Assembly: GCA_017631885.1 (NCBI GenBank)
Contig: JAGBSH010000028.1
Location: forward strand, 141,937 to 205,936
From: Fibrobacteraceae bacterium
GTDB lineage: Bacteria > Fibrobacterota > Fibrobacteria > Fibrobacterales > Fibrobacteraceae
DNA length: 64,000 nt
Direction: 5' to 3'
Positions 8,012 to 19,000 of the stretch are shown here, piece after piece (position 1 is the first letter of the stretch; each line of letters starts with the position of its first letter). The notes below the pieces were generated by a model that had not been told where the DNA came from, did no database searches, and was given only the letters and a program-made list of their open reading frames with translations. A program made the position numbers and the translations under genes.

Positions 8012-9251
8012 ACCCGCTAAAATCCGATTCTCCTGCGATTGCTGTATCTAGGTCGCTTAAAGGCATTTTAAATAAACCTTCCCATGCGGCAGCATAGATT
8101 GTGTCGCCAATAATATCTAAACTATATGTAGCATTTGTGCTAACACACCCTTCACCTTCTTTACACCAACCAAGTTTAATTTTACGCCAACCTTTTAAGA
8201 TATTTCCATAAGGTTCGCCATAATCTCCCATATATACCTTTGGACAAGGATTATCTCCAGAAATAAAAAGGTGTTTTCCATCTGTAACCACATCTTTTAT
8301 CCTATACAGTGAACTTCTATATATGTTATAAGAGGTGTCACCTGTTGCATACACTACTGTTGGGAGAATCATGCTATCCAATGCAAGCCAATTATTCGCA
8401 CCATCCCATTGATAAATGCGACTATTTGTTCCATCAACAGCTATCAGATTGTCCTTGTAAACAATAAGATCCTGGACAGCATAGACATCGTAGTTATCAG
8501 AATTCCACCTCATCTTTGGAAATTTGGGTAATTCAGTCCATGAAAGAGTATTGCCATCTAATTTCCAGACGCCATCTATTGTACAAACATATAAATTTTT
8601 ACCTAGTTCTATAGCATCTACAAAATAAAGTGGGTCTGTTAGACTTTCATTGTATATATCCTTGCGAACACGAGGAATCTGTAACTCTTGCCACCCAGAA
8701 TTATTCTGTAAAAAAACCTTCGCATGATAACCCAAGATTTCATCATATCCTGCCATACTAACAATTAGTTTTCCACCAAACCTATGAATTCCATAAATAT
8801 GATACCACAAGGAATCTTTTGAACTTTTTACATTCAAATTAGTCCATTCTTTTTTTTCAGGATTATACTCAATAACCTCCGAGTTATAAGTCCCTACGTA
8901 AATACCAAGGGAATCTGCATAAAGAGTCTTCACATATGCTTTTGTTGGAGGCTCTAAAGTATCCCAAATTCCAGAACCTATTTTAGATATAAAAAGTCTA
9001 GGTGAATATGTCGATGTTCCAGGTTTGCCTTCTATAGGACTTGTCCATGCATCCATCAAAACAAGCCAGTTCCCAGAATGCGTTACTTTTTGGAGACCAC
9101 CGCCCCGTTGTGAAGAAATCACAGGAGTAAAACCTGCACTTCGCCAACCCATAACAGATTCTTGAGTAGCTTCACTTTGAGAATTTACGCTTGTATCTTC
9201 AGTACATGCCACAATAAGGAATAAAATTACAAGAGTAAATAACTTTTTCAT
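7992..9251 (-). CDS. Propeller-like lipoprotein, array copy 1
   Basis: A 419-aa lipoprotein with lipobox LIVAC at about residue 16. It is paralogous to the protein at 6448-7704 along its whole length, with shared GW(R), YSPRLFISKIGSGIWDTL, MGDYGEPYGN and IGDTIY...DLDTAI segments. The repeating Gly-Trp-Asp blocks suggest a beta-propeller fold. The start MKKLFTL has GGAG 8 nt upstream, preferred over an ATG six codons earlier. A small-protein gene overlaps its 3' end, and a truncated small-protein gene lies just upstream. Function unknown. Confidence 0.65.
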   Translation of the reverse strand: MKKLFTLVILFLIVACTEDTSVNSQSEATQESVMGWRSAGFTPVISSQRGGGLQKVTHSGNWLVLMDAWTSPIEGKPGTSTYSPRLFISKIGSGIWDTLEPPTKAYVKTLYADSLGIYVGTYNSEVIEYNPEKKEWTNLNVKSSKDSLWYHIYGIHRFGGKLIVSMAGYDEILGYHAKVFLQNNSGWQELQIPRVRKDIYNESLTDPLYFVDAIELGKNLYVCTIDGVWKLDGNTLSWTELPKFPKMRWNSDNYDVYAVQDLIVYKDNLIAVDGTNSRIYQWDGANNWLALDSMILPTVVYATGDTSYNIYRSSLYRIKDVVTDGKHLFISGDNPCPKVYMGDYGEPYGNILKGWRKIKLGWCKEGEGCVSTNATYSLDIIGDTIYAAAWEGLFKMPLSDLDTAIAGESDFSGFGYWEQ

Positions 9252-9252
9252 A

Positions 9253-9480
9253 TTAATAACTCCAAGCATATTGTGGCGTAATTAAAGTTTGCTCATTATA
9301 AGATTTACATTCATCTACAGAAGGAACCTTACCAAAAAGAACATTTCCTTCAGAATCAATCAAAGCGACTCCACAAACTAATTTATCAAAAATACTCCAA
9401 TCTGTTAAATGCAAACCAATGTTCCCCTCAACAACAGATTCATTCGGGTAAAGCAAGTATTCATCAAAATACATATCCAA
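9253..9480 (-). pseudogene. 5'-truncated copy of the array small protein
   Basis: An open frame of 75 codons matching the last 75 residues of the 101-aa protein at 7706-8011 (only a few substitutions, including Glu to Gly and Gly-Phe to Ser-Tyr at the end). Homology stops abruptly at 9477, so the first 26 codons are missing. A TTG could still start it, but no ribosome binding site is evident. In the other units the small gene follows a lipoprotein gene; here that lipoprotein is absent, so this is probably the remnant of a deleted unit. Confidence 0.55.
9266..9477 (-). repeat. 212-bp dispersed repeat, unit A
   Basis: Gap-free match to 7719-7930. Its sharp right edge at 9477 marks the deletion or recombination point of the array. 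Confidence 0.9.
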
Positions 9481-9784
9481 ACAATATTTTCATTACATTC
9501 TACCTTAACTTTCAAAAAAGACCACCGAAATATAATAAAGGAAAACTTCTTGTTGTAATTTTCTTGTAAGAAAAATAAAGCCTTATGAGAACAATTGAAT
9601 GTAAATTCACTACGAGCAAATTATATTCTAAATAAAGTAAAAAAATCAAACCATAATTCAAATAGATTCATACAAAAGTAGCCCGACGCCATAACAGACA
9701 TTTCTTCATATACGGGACCAAGCATAATCAGTTATTTTCAAAACTTAAACACTCTTTCTCATGACCGCCAGAAGGCTTTTATGG
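9478..9784. other. Intergenic stretch, possible scar of a lost lipoprotein gene
   Basis: No open frame of note. On the minus strand TATATTTC at 9534-9527 could be a promoter for the lipoprotein array. At about 9680-9715 the minus strand has an ATG followed by TCTGTTATGG, a 10-nt match to the SVMGW codons of the lipoprotein at 7992-9251, with a looser match after it; this may be the remains of a deleted paralogue. The match is short and could be chance. Confidence 0.3.
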
Positions 9785-9807
9785 AACTACCGGCGTAGCC
9801 GGTAGTT
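9785..9807. repeat. Hairpin
   Basis: A perfect 10-bp stem AACTACCGGC/GCCGGTAGTT with a GTA loop. It has TTTT on the plus side and may stop transcription reading toward guaB, but no gene to its left on the plus strand needs it. Confidence 0.5.
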
Positions 9808-9817
9808 TTCTGTATAC

Positions 9818-9847
9818 AAAAAAACCTATGCTTTCGCATAGGTTTTT
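9818..9847 (-). terminator. Intrinsic terminator of guaB
   Basis: Stem CCTATGC/GCATAGG with a TTTC loop, flanked by A and T runs so that it works in both directions. It lies directly beyond the guaB stop. Confidence 0.85.
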
Positions 9848-9851
9848 ACTT

Positions 9852-11348
<1,497 letters not shown>

Positions 11349-11498
11349 CTATTAAAACATTTTTTGCCTTTTAAAAAACACAGTTTTTAGGCTAAATAGC
11401 AATTAAAGAAATCTCCTTCTAACGCCCATTGGAACAATTTTAAAATAAATGGTAGTGTAATCTTTATACGAACTAAGATTTTCAACCAAAAGGAATAT

Positions 11499-12050
11499 TC
11501 ACTTTCCGTTATAGCGTTCCATACAAGTTTCTATGCCATTTTTTAAATAGCAGTTAAGTAGTGCCGGAATTTTTTCAAGCGTTTTATTGAATATTTCTCT
11601 GTCGTCTTTGCTGAATTTAGCTAGCACCCAATTAGAAAGGTCGTAATGTTCTGGGCATTTTCCAACACCTAAACGAATACGCATAAACTGGTCACCAATT
11701 TTTTCAATAATGTTGCGAAGCCCGTTTTGCCCACCATGACTCCCCTTTGCCCTGATACGAATGCGGCCTAAATCCAAATTCACATCATCAGAAATAACGA
11801 TAAGATTAGTTGGTTTAATTTTATACCAAGTCATTAAAGCTTGTACCGATTCACCGCTTAAATTCATATAAGTTTGCGGTTTTACCAAAAGAACATCTTC
11901 TGAAGCTATTTGAATTTTTTGCGTTAAAGCCTTGTGTTCTGATTTCCAGTTTGAAGATTCGGCAAGTGTATCTACAGCTAAAAAACCCGCATTGTGGTGG
12001 GTATTTTCATATTGCGAGCCAGGGTTTCCAAGTCCAACGACTAAATACAT
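11499..12050 (-). CDS. pth: Peptidyl-tRNA hydrolase
   Basis: Pth releases tRNA from stalled peptidyl-tRNA. The N-terminal VVGLGNPGSQYENTHHNAG block contains the conserved Asn and catalytic His, and GGQNGLRNI and the RIRLGVGKCP blocks follow. It is 183 aa, as is usual. A CCGGAG ribosome binding site precedes the ATG. It is the last gene of a cluster ruvX-lipoprotein-pdxA-nudix-pth with gaps of 20 nt or less. Confidence 0.95.
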   Translation of the reverse strand: MYLVVGLGNPGSQYENTHHNAGFLAVDTLAESSNWKSEHKALTQKIQIASEDVLLVKPQTYMNLSGESVQALMTWYKIKPTNLIVISDDVNLDLGRIRIRAKGSHGGQNGLRNIIEKIGDQFMRIRLGVGKCPEHYDLSNWVLAKFSKDDREIFNKTLEKIPALLNCYLKNGIETCMERYNGK

Positions 12051-12069
12051 AACTTCTCCGGTTTAAAAT

Positions 12070-12813
12070 TTATGGGGCTTGCATCTGTGTGCGAGAAAGC
12101 CTGCCTTTACTTTCAAGGTAACGCTCATACATAAAAAGCGCAATTAAATTTTTGCCATCAAGGAATTTTTTAGAAGCTTCTTCGTAAGGTAAAACTTCTG
12201 TGCGAATCCATTCTTCTTCTTTTGTATAACTTTGTTCTTTACCATTTAAACTTTCAAGTTCTTCTCGTGTGACAGTGCGTTCTATTGCATACAAACGAAT
12301 TTTTTCATCAAGAAGTCCGCAAGATGCCGCAAAGCCTTCTACATTTTCTCCATGGAAAAAAGCAGTCAAGTCTATGAGTTCTTCTTTTGACGCTTTGATT
12401 TGGGCTTCTTCTTCAAGTTCTGCAAGTGCTACTTTTGAATAGTCCCCGGACCAATCTAAAATGCCCGCAGGAATTTCAAGAGATGAATGTTCGGCTATTG
12501 GAAATCTAGGTTGTCTGACTAAAAGTAAATAAGGTTTTCCTTCGCAATAAAGAACAACAAGAACACCTACTGCATTACCACGCAATAAAACTATCCCATG
12601 AACAGGCCTAGAATCTGGTAAAAAAGCTTTGGCTTTCAACTTTATAAACAAAGGATTCTTTGAATTGAAACGAAAATCAACAGAAGAAAAATGAATTTCT
12701 TCAACTAAAAATTTTTGCTCTATTTGCTTTAACCAATCTAGGTACAATTTAGAAGAGACAATAGCGTCTCTGTCATTTTCATTTATTTCTGCAGAAAAAG
12801 AATACTTAATCAT
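12070..12813 (-). CDS. Nudix hydrolase, ADP-sugar pyrophosphatase-like
   Basis: A 247-aa protein whose centre carries LEIPAGILDW and a Nudix box with ALAELEEEAQI. It resembles ADP-ribose/ADP-sugar diphosphatases of the PAG(I/L)xD type. The usual Arg of the REUxEE core is Ala here, although the metal-binding Glu residues remain, so activity may be altered. The N-terminal ~85 residues form a separate domain. It lies between pdxA and pth with gaps of 10 and 19 nt. Substrate unknown. Confidence 0.75.
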   Translation of the reverse strand: MIKYSFSAEINENDRDAIVSSKLYLDWLKQIEQKFLVEEIHFSSVDFRFNSKNPLFIKLKAKAFLPDSRPVHGIVLLRGNAVGVLVVLYCEGKPYLLLVRQPRFPIAEHSSLEIPAGILDWSGDYSKVALAELEEEAQIKASKEELIDLTAFFHGENVEGFAASCGLLDEKIRLYAIERTVTREELESLNGKEQSYTKEEEWIRTEVLPYEEASKKFLDGKNLIALFMYERYLESKGRLSRTQMQAP

Positions 12814-12823
12814 AATGAATCAA

Positions 12824-13849
12824 CTAATCAAGGGCCAAACAATCTGCTAATTCTAAAGCATCTTTTAAAGAATTCGCATCAGCAATTCCTTGCCAAGCAA
12901 TATCAAAACCTGTTCCATGATCAACACTTGTCCGAATCACCGGTAATCCAAGCGTTGTATTGACTCCACCTGTTTTTTTAACTTGCCCTAATTGAAAGAG
13001 CAAAGTTTTTGTCACGATATGCCCTTGGTCATGATACATGGCTACAACGCCATCAAAAGCACCACTGCGAAGTTTAGGGAAAATCACATCTCCTGGGAAC
13101 GGGCCTTCTGCTTTAATTTTTTTCTTTTTCAATTCACGAATTGCCGGAATAATTTCTTCTATTTCTTCTGTTCCAAAAAGCCCGCCTTCGCCGGCATGTG
13201 GATTTAACCCAGCGATTCCTAAGCAAGGTGTTTTCACTTTTTTATAGCGAATTAAAAAATCATTAAGGAGTGTTGCCGTTTTTAAAATACGTTCTTTTTT
13301 TGCTCTGTCACAAGCTTCACATAAAGACACATGCGTACTTACATGAGCCACAACCCAATCTTTATGAACAAGGCAAAGTACGGGGCGCGAATCGCCGCAC
13401 ATTTCACCGATAAATTCTGTATGTCCTTGAAAGCCAGGAACTGTTTTTTCTACAGATTCTTTACAAAGTGGGGCTGTTACAACTGCCGCCGCTCTTTTTT
13501 CAAGACATAATTTTGTTGCTTCACGAACCCAGGCAATACTTGCTTTCCCTGCTTCTTTACAAATTTTCCCTGGACGAATTTTTCCTTTAAAATTAACGCC
13601 ACAAGAAAGCACCGGAATCATCCCTAATTCACAAGCTTTTTTCGCTTCTTCAGGAGTTTCAATCAGAACAGCTTCTTTAGAAATGCCTTTTAAAGCAAGT
13701 GCTGAAAGCACAACCTGAAAGTCCCCAACTAAAGCGATAGGGCGTTTGACGCGATGTTTCATTTTCCAAAGAGAAACAGCAATTTCTGGACCAATCCCGT
13801 TTGGGTCTCCAATAGTAACAAGTAAAGGCAAAAGATTTTTTTTAGCCAT
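12824..13849 (-). CDS. pdxA: 4-hydroxythreonine-4-phosphate dehydrogenase
   Basis: PdxA oxidises 4-phosphohydroxy-L-threonine in the DXP-dependent pathway to pyridoxal 5'-phosphate. Diagnostic blocks are TIGDPNGIGPEI at the N-terminus, GHTEFIG, GLNPHAGEGGLFGTEE and AMYHDQGH, which carry the metal-binding His and Asp residues. It has normal length (341 aa). It sits in the ruvX-to-pth cluster, 10 nt from each neighbour. No pdxJ is visible in the window. Confidence 0.95.
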   Translation of the reverse strand: MAKKNLLPLLVTIGDPNGIGPEIAVSLWKMKHRVKRPIALVGDFQVVLSALALKGISKEAVLIETPEEAKKACELGMIPVLSCGVNFKGKIRPGKICKEAGKASIAWVREATKLCLEKRAAAVVTAPLCKESVEKTVPGFQGHTEFIGEMCGDSRPVLCLVHKDWVVAHVSTHVSLCEACDRAKKERILKTATLLNDFLIRYKKVKTPCLGIAGLNPHAGEGGLFGTEEIEEIIPAIRELKKKKIKAEGPFPGDVIFPKLRSGAFDGVVAMYHDQGHIVTKTLLFQLGQVKKTGGVNTTLGLPVIRTSVDHGTGFDIAWQGIADANSLKDALELADCLALD

Positions 13850-13858
13850 AAAAATTCC

Positions 13859-14896
13859 TTATAATGTATCGCGGCCTATTTCTGCATTTTTAAAAACAGA
13901 GTAAAGAGAATCGTCATAAGAGACTTTTTCTCCTGTCCGCAAATCATAAAACATCAAAGAAGAATCCGGGTTTGTAATGTAATCTTTTTCAGATTCTGGT
14001 TTGAATATTTCTTCTGTTATTTGAACTTTTGTCTTATGAGAAATGTTTGAATAAGACAATTTGTTCAACATTCCTCCCTTTGGCATTTCTTGAATTAAAA
14101 ACCAGGAATAATACCAAAGTGTGTCTAAGCGTTCATTCAATTTACCTAATGCAAGGGAATCATTTTTCCAATCTCGCTGCAAACAATAACGCAGCGTTGA
14201 ATCTTTACAAGTCAATCGAATCGGAACAAGATTTGTATCTCGCAAAGACCAAGAATTTGGATACAAAGTATCTAGCTTTGTTTCGCAAGTATCTACAATA
14301 TAAGTACAACGAGATTCCATTGTCCTCCAATAGAATGTACGTTCTTGTAACGAATCGATTTTTTTTAGAATCGAAGGTTCGCCTTTTGTTTTACGCGGTA
14401 AAAGGTAAGGGTCTGCAAAAGAAGAATCAATATAAATTTCAAATGTATCTTTCAAAAAATCACCATTTCTTAAGAAAATAGAATCTTCAAGTTCTCCTTG
14501 AGAATCCATAACCCGAATTTCTTGATAGGATTTCCAAGAATCTGATGGCGGTATAGAAATCAATGTTTCTGGAAAAAATAATGGAGACGCACAATCCGTT
14601 GCTGAAAGAGAAAAATGAATTATTGGCTTTAAAAAGAGTATGGAATCTTCTTTTGACTCTTCAAATGAAATATTTTCTAAAAAACAATTTGACAAAGTCC
14701 AAATGCTATCTAAAACAACGCGAAGCGTGTCTTTTCGTAAATGAATAAAGTTTCCGGAATCTAAAGAGGCAAACAAAGCAAAGCCCGAATAATCACCTTC
14801 TAGTTCTTCTGGATAAATAGAAATAGGGCCGTCTTCAGAATAAGAACAAGAATAAATACAAATCGCCGTTAAAAGAGCAAAAAGAAATTTTATCAT
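13859..14896 (-). CDS. Hypothetical lipoprotein
   Basis: A 345-aa protein with signal peptide and lipobox IYSC (Cys about residue 17). The mature part is rich in Asp, Ser and Leu with many DSL/DTL motifs and scattered Cys, and has no domain I recognise. Its ATG overlaps the ruvX stop (ATGA), so it is translationally coupled. A role in the envelope is inferred only from the signal. Confidence 0.65.
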   Translation of the reverse strand: MIKFLFALLTAICIYSCSYSEDGPISIYPEELEGDYSGFALFASLDSGNFIHLRKDTLRVVLDSIWTLSNCFLENISFEESKEDSILFLKPIIHFSLSATDCASPLFFPETLISIPPSDSWKSYQEIRVMDSQGELEDSIFLRNGDFLKDTFEIYIDSSFADPYLLPRKTKGEPSILKKIDSLQERTFYWRTMESRCTYIVDTCETKLDTLYPNSWSLRDTNLVPIRLTCKDSTLRYCLQRDWKNDSLALGKLNERLDTLWYYSWFLIQEMPKGGMLNKLSYSNISHKTKVQITEEIFKPESEKDYITNPDSSLMFYDLRTGEKVSYDDSLYSVFKNAEIGRDTL

Positions 14897-15306
14897 ACAT
14901 TGTTATCCAAAAAATTCTGAAGAATAATTGATGCAGCTTCACAATCAATTATTCCTTTGGCATTCTTTTTTTTCTTTTTACTTAAGTAAGACGTGCGTTC
15001 TAAAGCCTGAACACTTGTATAAGATTCGTCTTGTGTGTAAACTGGAATTTCAGGAAAATGATTTTTTAATTCAACAATAAATGCTTCAACGACAACATTT
15101 TTCCCATTAGTTCTTCCATCAGGATGATAAGGCATACCGACAACAAAACAATCTATTTTTTCTTTTTGTTGGATTTCTGTCAAGCGTTCAAAAAGGTTTT
15201 CTTTTTTCTGGTCAATCGTCACCCGCGGAAAAGCCCAGCGCAGTTCAGAATCTGCAAAAGCAATCCCTACACGATGTTCGCCATAATCTATGCCTAAATA
15301 ATTCAT
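14893..15306 (-). CDS. ruvX: YqgF/RuvX family RNase H-fold protein
   Basis: Family members are linked to pre-16S rRNA processing and proposed as Holliday-junction resolvases. The first acidic motif GIDYGEHRVGIAFAD, the middle VVGMPYHPDG, the YTQDESYTS segment and the closing DCEAASIILQNFLD are present at the normal length of about 137 aa. An AAAGGA ribosome binding site lies ahead of the ATG. It is the first gene of a five-gene minus-strand cluster. Confidence 0.9.
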   Translation of the reverse strand: MNYLGIDYGEHRVGIAFADSELRWAFPRVTIDQKKENLFERLTEIQQKEKIDCFVVGMPYHPDGRTNGKNVVVEAFIVELKNHFPEIPVYTQDESYTSVQALERTSYLSKKKKKNAKGIIDCEAASIILQNFLDNNV

Positions 15307-15526
15307 TTCAATCCTTTAAAAGAACTTTTAGAAATTAGAAAAATATTTCTTTTTGGTTTTAATCGCTATAAACAAATTGCCCGGAATGATAAAACCTGCT
15401 GATTATTTTTGCCACTTATTTTTCAAAATATTCAACATAAATAAGAAACACAAAAATAAAATACATTGTTCATCACTTTACTAAAAAGTATATTTAACAA
15501 GAAATTTCTTTTATTGCTTTTACTCT

Positions 15527-16045
15527 ATGGATTACGTTTTTCTGATTTTAGCCATTTTGTTTGCTCTTACTGGTTTAGCTGGGGCTGTTTTACCCGTTAT
15601 TCCAGGGCCACCGATAAGTTACATTGCTTTACTTTTTCTACTTGCTTTGCCAACAGAAGAAGCTAATTGGATTTTTTTACTAGCAACAGGAATTTTAGCC
15701 GTTCTGATTACAGTTCTTGATTACATTGTTCCAATTTATGGCACAAAAAAATTAGGTGGGACAAAATACGGAATCTGGGGTTCTACTATAGGGCTTGTTG
15801 TGGGCATGTTTGTTTTACCGCTTCTTGGAATTGTTATTGGACCTTTTGGTTTAATCGGAATAATTGCCGGCCCCTTTGTTGGTGCGTACATTGGAGAAAT
15901 CATTGCCAAGAACAACGAAAAAGCATTAAAAGCCGCTTGGGGTTCTTTCCTTGGTTTTTTAGCGAGTACTTTTTTAAAAGTTGCTTATGGTATTTTTGTT
16001 CTTGTAATGGTTATTATTTCAAGCGTTGAATTCTTTTCAAATTAA
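15527..16045 (+). CDS. DUF456 family membrane protein
   Basis: A 172-aa hydrophobic protein with about four to five membrane segments and the DUF456 hallmarks: PVIPGPPISY near the N-terminus, a KKLGGTKYGIWGSTIG block and a glycine-rich FVGAYIGE segment. Function is unknown for the family. It is a lone plus-strand gene whose stop overlaps the convergent mfd stop. Confidence 0.8.
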   Translation: MDYVFLILAILFALTGLAGAVLPVIPGPPISYIALLFLLALPTEEANWIFLLATGILAVLITVLDYIVPIYGTKKLGGTKYGIWGSTIGLVVGMFVLPLLGIVIGPFGLIGIIAGPFVGAYIGEIIAKNNEKALKAAWGSFLGFLASTFLKVAYGIFVLVMVIISSVEFFSN

Positions 16046-19000
16046 ATTTTTGATTCCTGAGAAATTTTTTGCAATGGGGCGTTAGAACGTTTTTCAAAAG
16101 CCCTAAACAATTCTAATGTGCGTTTAGCTTGTTCATGAATGTTTCCCATTCCAATTTCAACAACAGCTTGTAAAGGAGTATTCGCTAAATAGCGCATTGG
16201 AAACGGTGAAAGAGATAAAATTTCTGCAAGAGTTGTTGGTTCTGGTGGTGGAAATTCTGTAAAAGTCAAAGCAAGCATTCCGCGTTTCAAAAGCAATCCT
16301 TGTATTTTCAAGAACGCCGCGCAAAGCCCAACTTCTGTAACAAGCAAAAGCATTTCAGCAGCAACTGGCAAATTTCCAAAACGGTCTGTTAATTCATTAC
16401 GCAAATTTTCTAATTCTTGTAAAGTTTTCACTCTTGCAATGCGTTGGTAAAGAGAAATTCTCGTTAAGCCATCTTCTATCCAATCTTCTGGCAAAAATGC
16501 GTCCACACCTAATTCAACACGTGGCTGCAAAGGCTTATCAACAGAAGAACCTCGAAGCATTTCTACCGCTTCTTTTACTAACCGCACATACGTTTCAAAG
16601 CCAACTTCTGCAATAAAACCATGTTGTTCTGAACCAAGTAAATTTCCTGCCCCACGAATTTCTAAATCGCGCATCGCTAACTGATACCCTGAACCCAAAT
16701 CCGTAAATTGTGCAAGAGCTTCTAATCGCCTAGAAGAATCCTGAGAAATTTCACCTTGTGCCGGAGTCACCAAATAAGCATACGCCAAAACATCGGAACG
16801 CCCGACACGGCCACGCATCTGATAAAGCTGACTTATTCCAAAATGGTGTGCGTTCATTATAATAATTGTATTGGCTCTTGGCACATCTAAACCAGATTCA
16901 ATAATAGTTGTACTTACCAAAACATCAAAATTTCCGGCAAGGAACGCTTCCATTGTACGCTCTAAATCTCTGTCATTCATTTGGCCATGAGCAACAGCTA
17001 CTCGTGCTGTAGGCACCCAAGATTCTACATCGGCAGCTAGAGATTCTATAGTTTGCACTCGGTCATTTACCACAAAAACCTGCCCACCTCGCGCAATTTC
17101 ATCTTTAATAGCTTCTGCTAAAATAGCATCGTCCCGGCGCATTAATTTGGTTTCAACCGGCAAGCGATTCATTGGTGGCGTATTGATTAGCGAAATATCG
17201 CGAACACCTGTAAGGCTTAAATGTAAAGAACGTGGAATTGGTGTTGCACTCATAGAAAGCGTATCCACAGCTAGGCGGAGTTCTCGCAATTTTTCTTTTT
17301 GCTTTACACCAAATTTTTGTTCTTCATCAATAATCAGCAAGCCTAAATCTTTAAAACGCCCTTTTTCAGAAAGGAGTGCATGTGTTCCTATAACAATGTC
17401 CACACTTCCTTTTTCAAGTTTTTCAAAAATGGCATTTTTTTCTTTTGCTGTTTTATAGCGGTTCAACAATTCAATATTCACAGGGAACGCGGCAAAGCGT
17501 TCACAGAAATTTTCGTAATGTTGAGCTGCAAGAATCGTTGTTGGAACAAGAACGGCCACTTGTCGCTTTGAAAGGACACATTTAAAAACAGCGCGCATAG
17601 CGACTTCTGTTTTACCAAAGCCAACATCACCGCAAACAAGCCTGTCCATAGGCTTTCCACTTTCCATATCGCGTTTAATATCTGCCGTTGCAGAAATCTG
17701 ATCTGGAGTAGGAGTGTATTCAAAAGAGGCTTCAAATTCTTCTTGAATTTTAGAATCTGGTGGAAACGCAAAACCTTCAACCAATTCGCGTTTTGCATAA
17801 AGTTCTACCAATTCTTTTGCAATTTTTATAACCTTTTCTTTAACGCGTTTTTTCTGGTTTTCCCAAAGTTTAGAACCCAAGTGATTCAACTTGACTTCTA
17901 CTTCATCGGGTTGTTGCAAACGTTCAATTTTTTGCAAATCAGAAACAGGAAAACGTAACCTGTCACCGCCAGCATATTCAAGCAAGGCGCAGTCCACCAT
18001 ACCGCCATTAACTTCTACGCGGACAAGCCCAAGATAGCGCCCGACCCCATGATCTTCATGAGCCACTAAATCGCCTCTTGAAAGTGACTCCACTAAAAGT
18101 GCCGAAGAAACAGAACCAGCAATAGAACGCTTGCGACTTTTCTTTTGATGGCGATTAAAAATTCTTGCATCTGAAAGAAACGCTATTTTATCGTCTTCTA
18201 ACCAAAAACCTTCTGTAAGTGGTGCTTCTAAAAATTCTTCTACTGGCGATTCTCCAAAAAGATGTTGCATTCTAGAAATAGCACCAGATGTCGGAGCAAC
18301 TAAAAAAACTTTTCCACCATTTTCATAGAAATCAATAATTTTCTTTTCAGTAGCTTCAATGCCTGCATCTTCAAAAGATTGCGGTTTTACATTTATCTTT
18401 TGCCAATTTTTGCCTTCCGCTTCAATTCGAGTAATATCTAAAGCAAGTGCTTTACCAAATATTTCAGAAAATTCAGCGTATTTCCACCAAAGTTTTTCCG
18501 GTAAAAATTCTGCCGTTAGTGAGCCTTTTATTTCAAAGAATTTTTTCTCAATTTTTTTCCAATAATCTCTTGCAAATTCCGCCAAGTTCCCTGATTCATC
18601 AAAAACAATATTGGCATTTGGTAAATAGTCAAAAATCGAAGCGATTAAATTTTCATACTTGGGGCGTTTCCACCAAAAGCCCACCAAACTTTGTTCATCT
18701 ATAAGTCGTTCTTTTGCTGGTAAAGAAAATTCTCCCATCGGATAAATTCGGATTTCTTCTAAATTTTCAATGGAACGCTGTGTGAAAATATCAAAGAAAC
18801 GAATCGATTCCAATTCATCTCCAAAAAATTCAAAGCGCACTGGGTGTTCATATAAAAAGCCATTAACATCTACAATACACCCACGCATAGAGAACTCACC
18901 AACGCTACCGACCATTGGCTGTTCTTTAAAGCCCATATTCAAAAATTTTTCACGCAAAGAAAGCGGGTCTAAAACATCGCCCACTTTAAAATCCAGAATT

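Noticed and set aside
9785..9847. Riboswitch or attenuator in front of guaB
   Set aside because: The two hairpins lie beyond the guaB stop, not in its leader; they are better explained as terminators.
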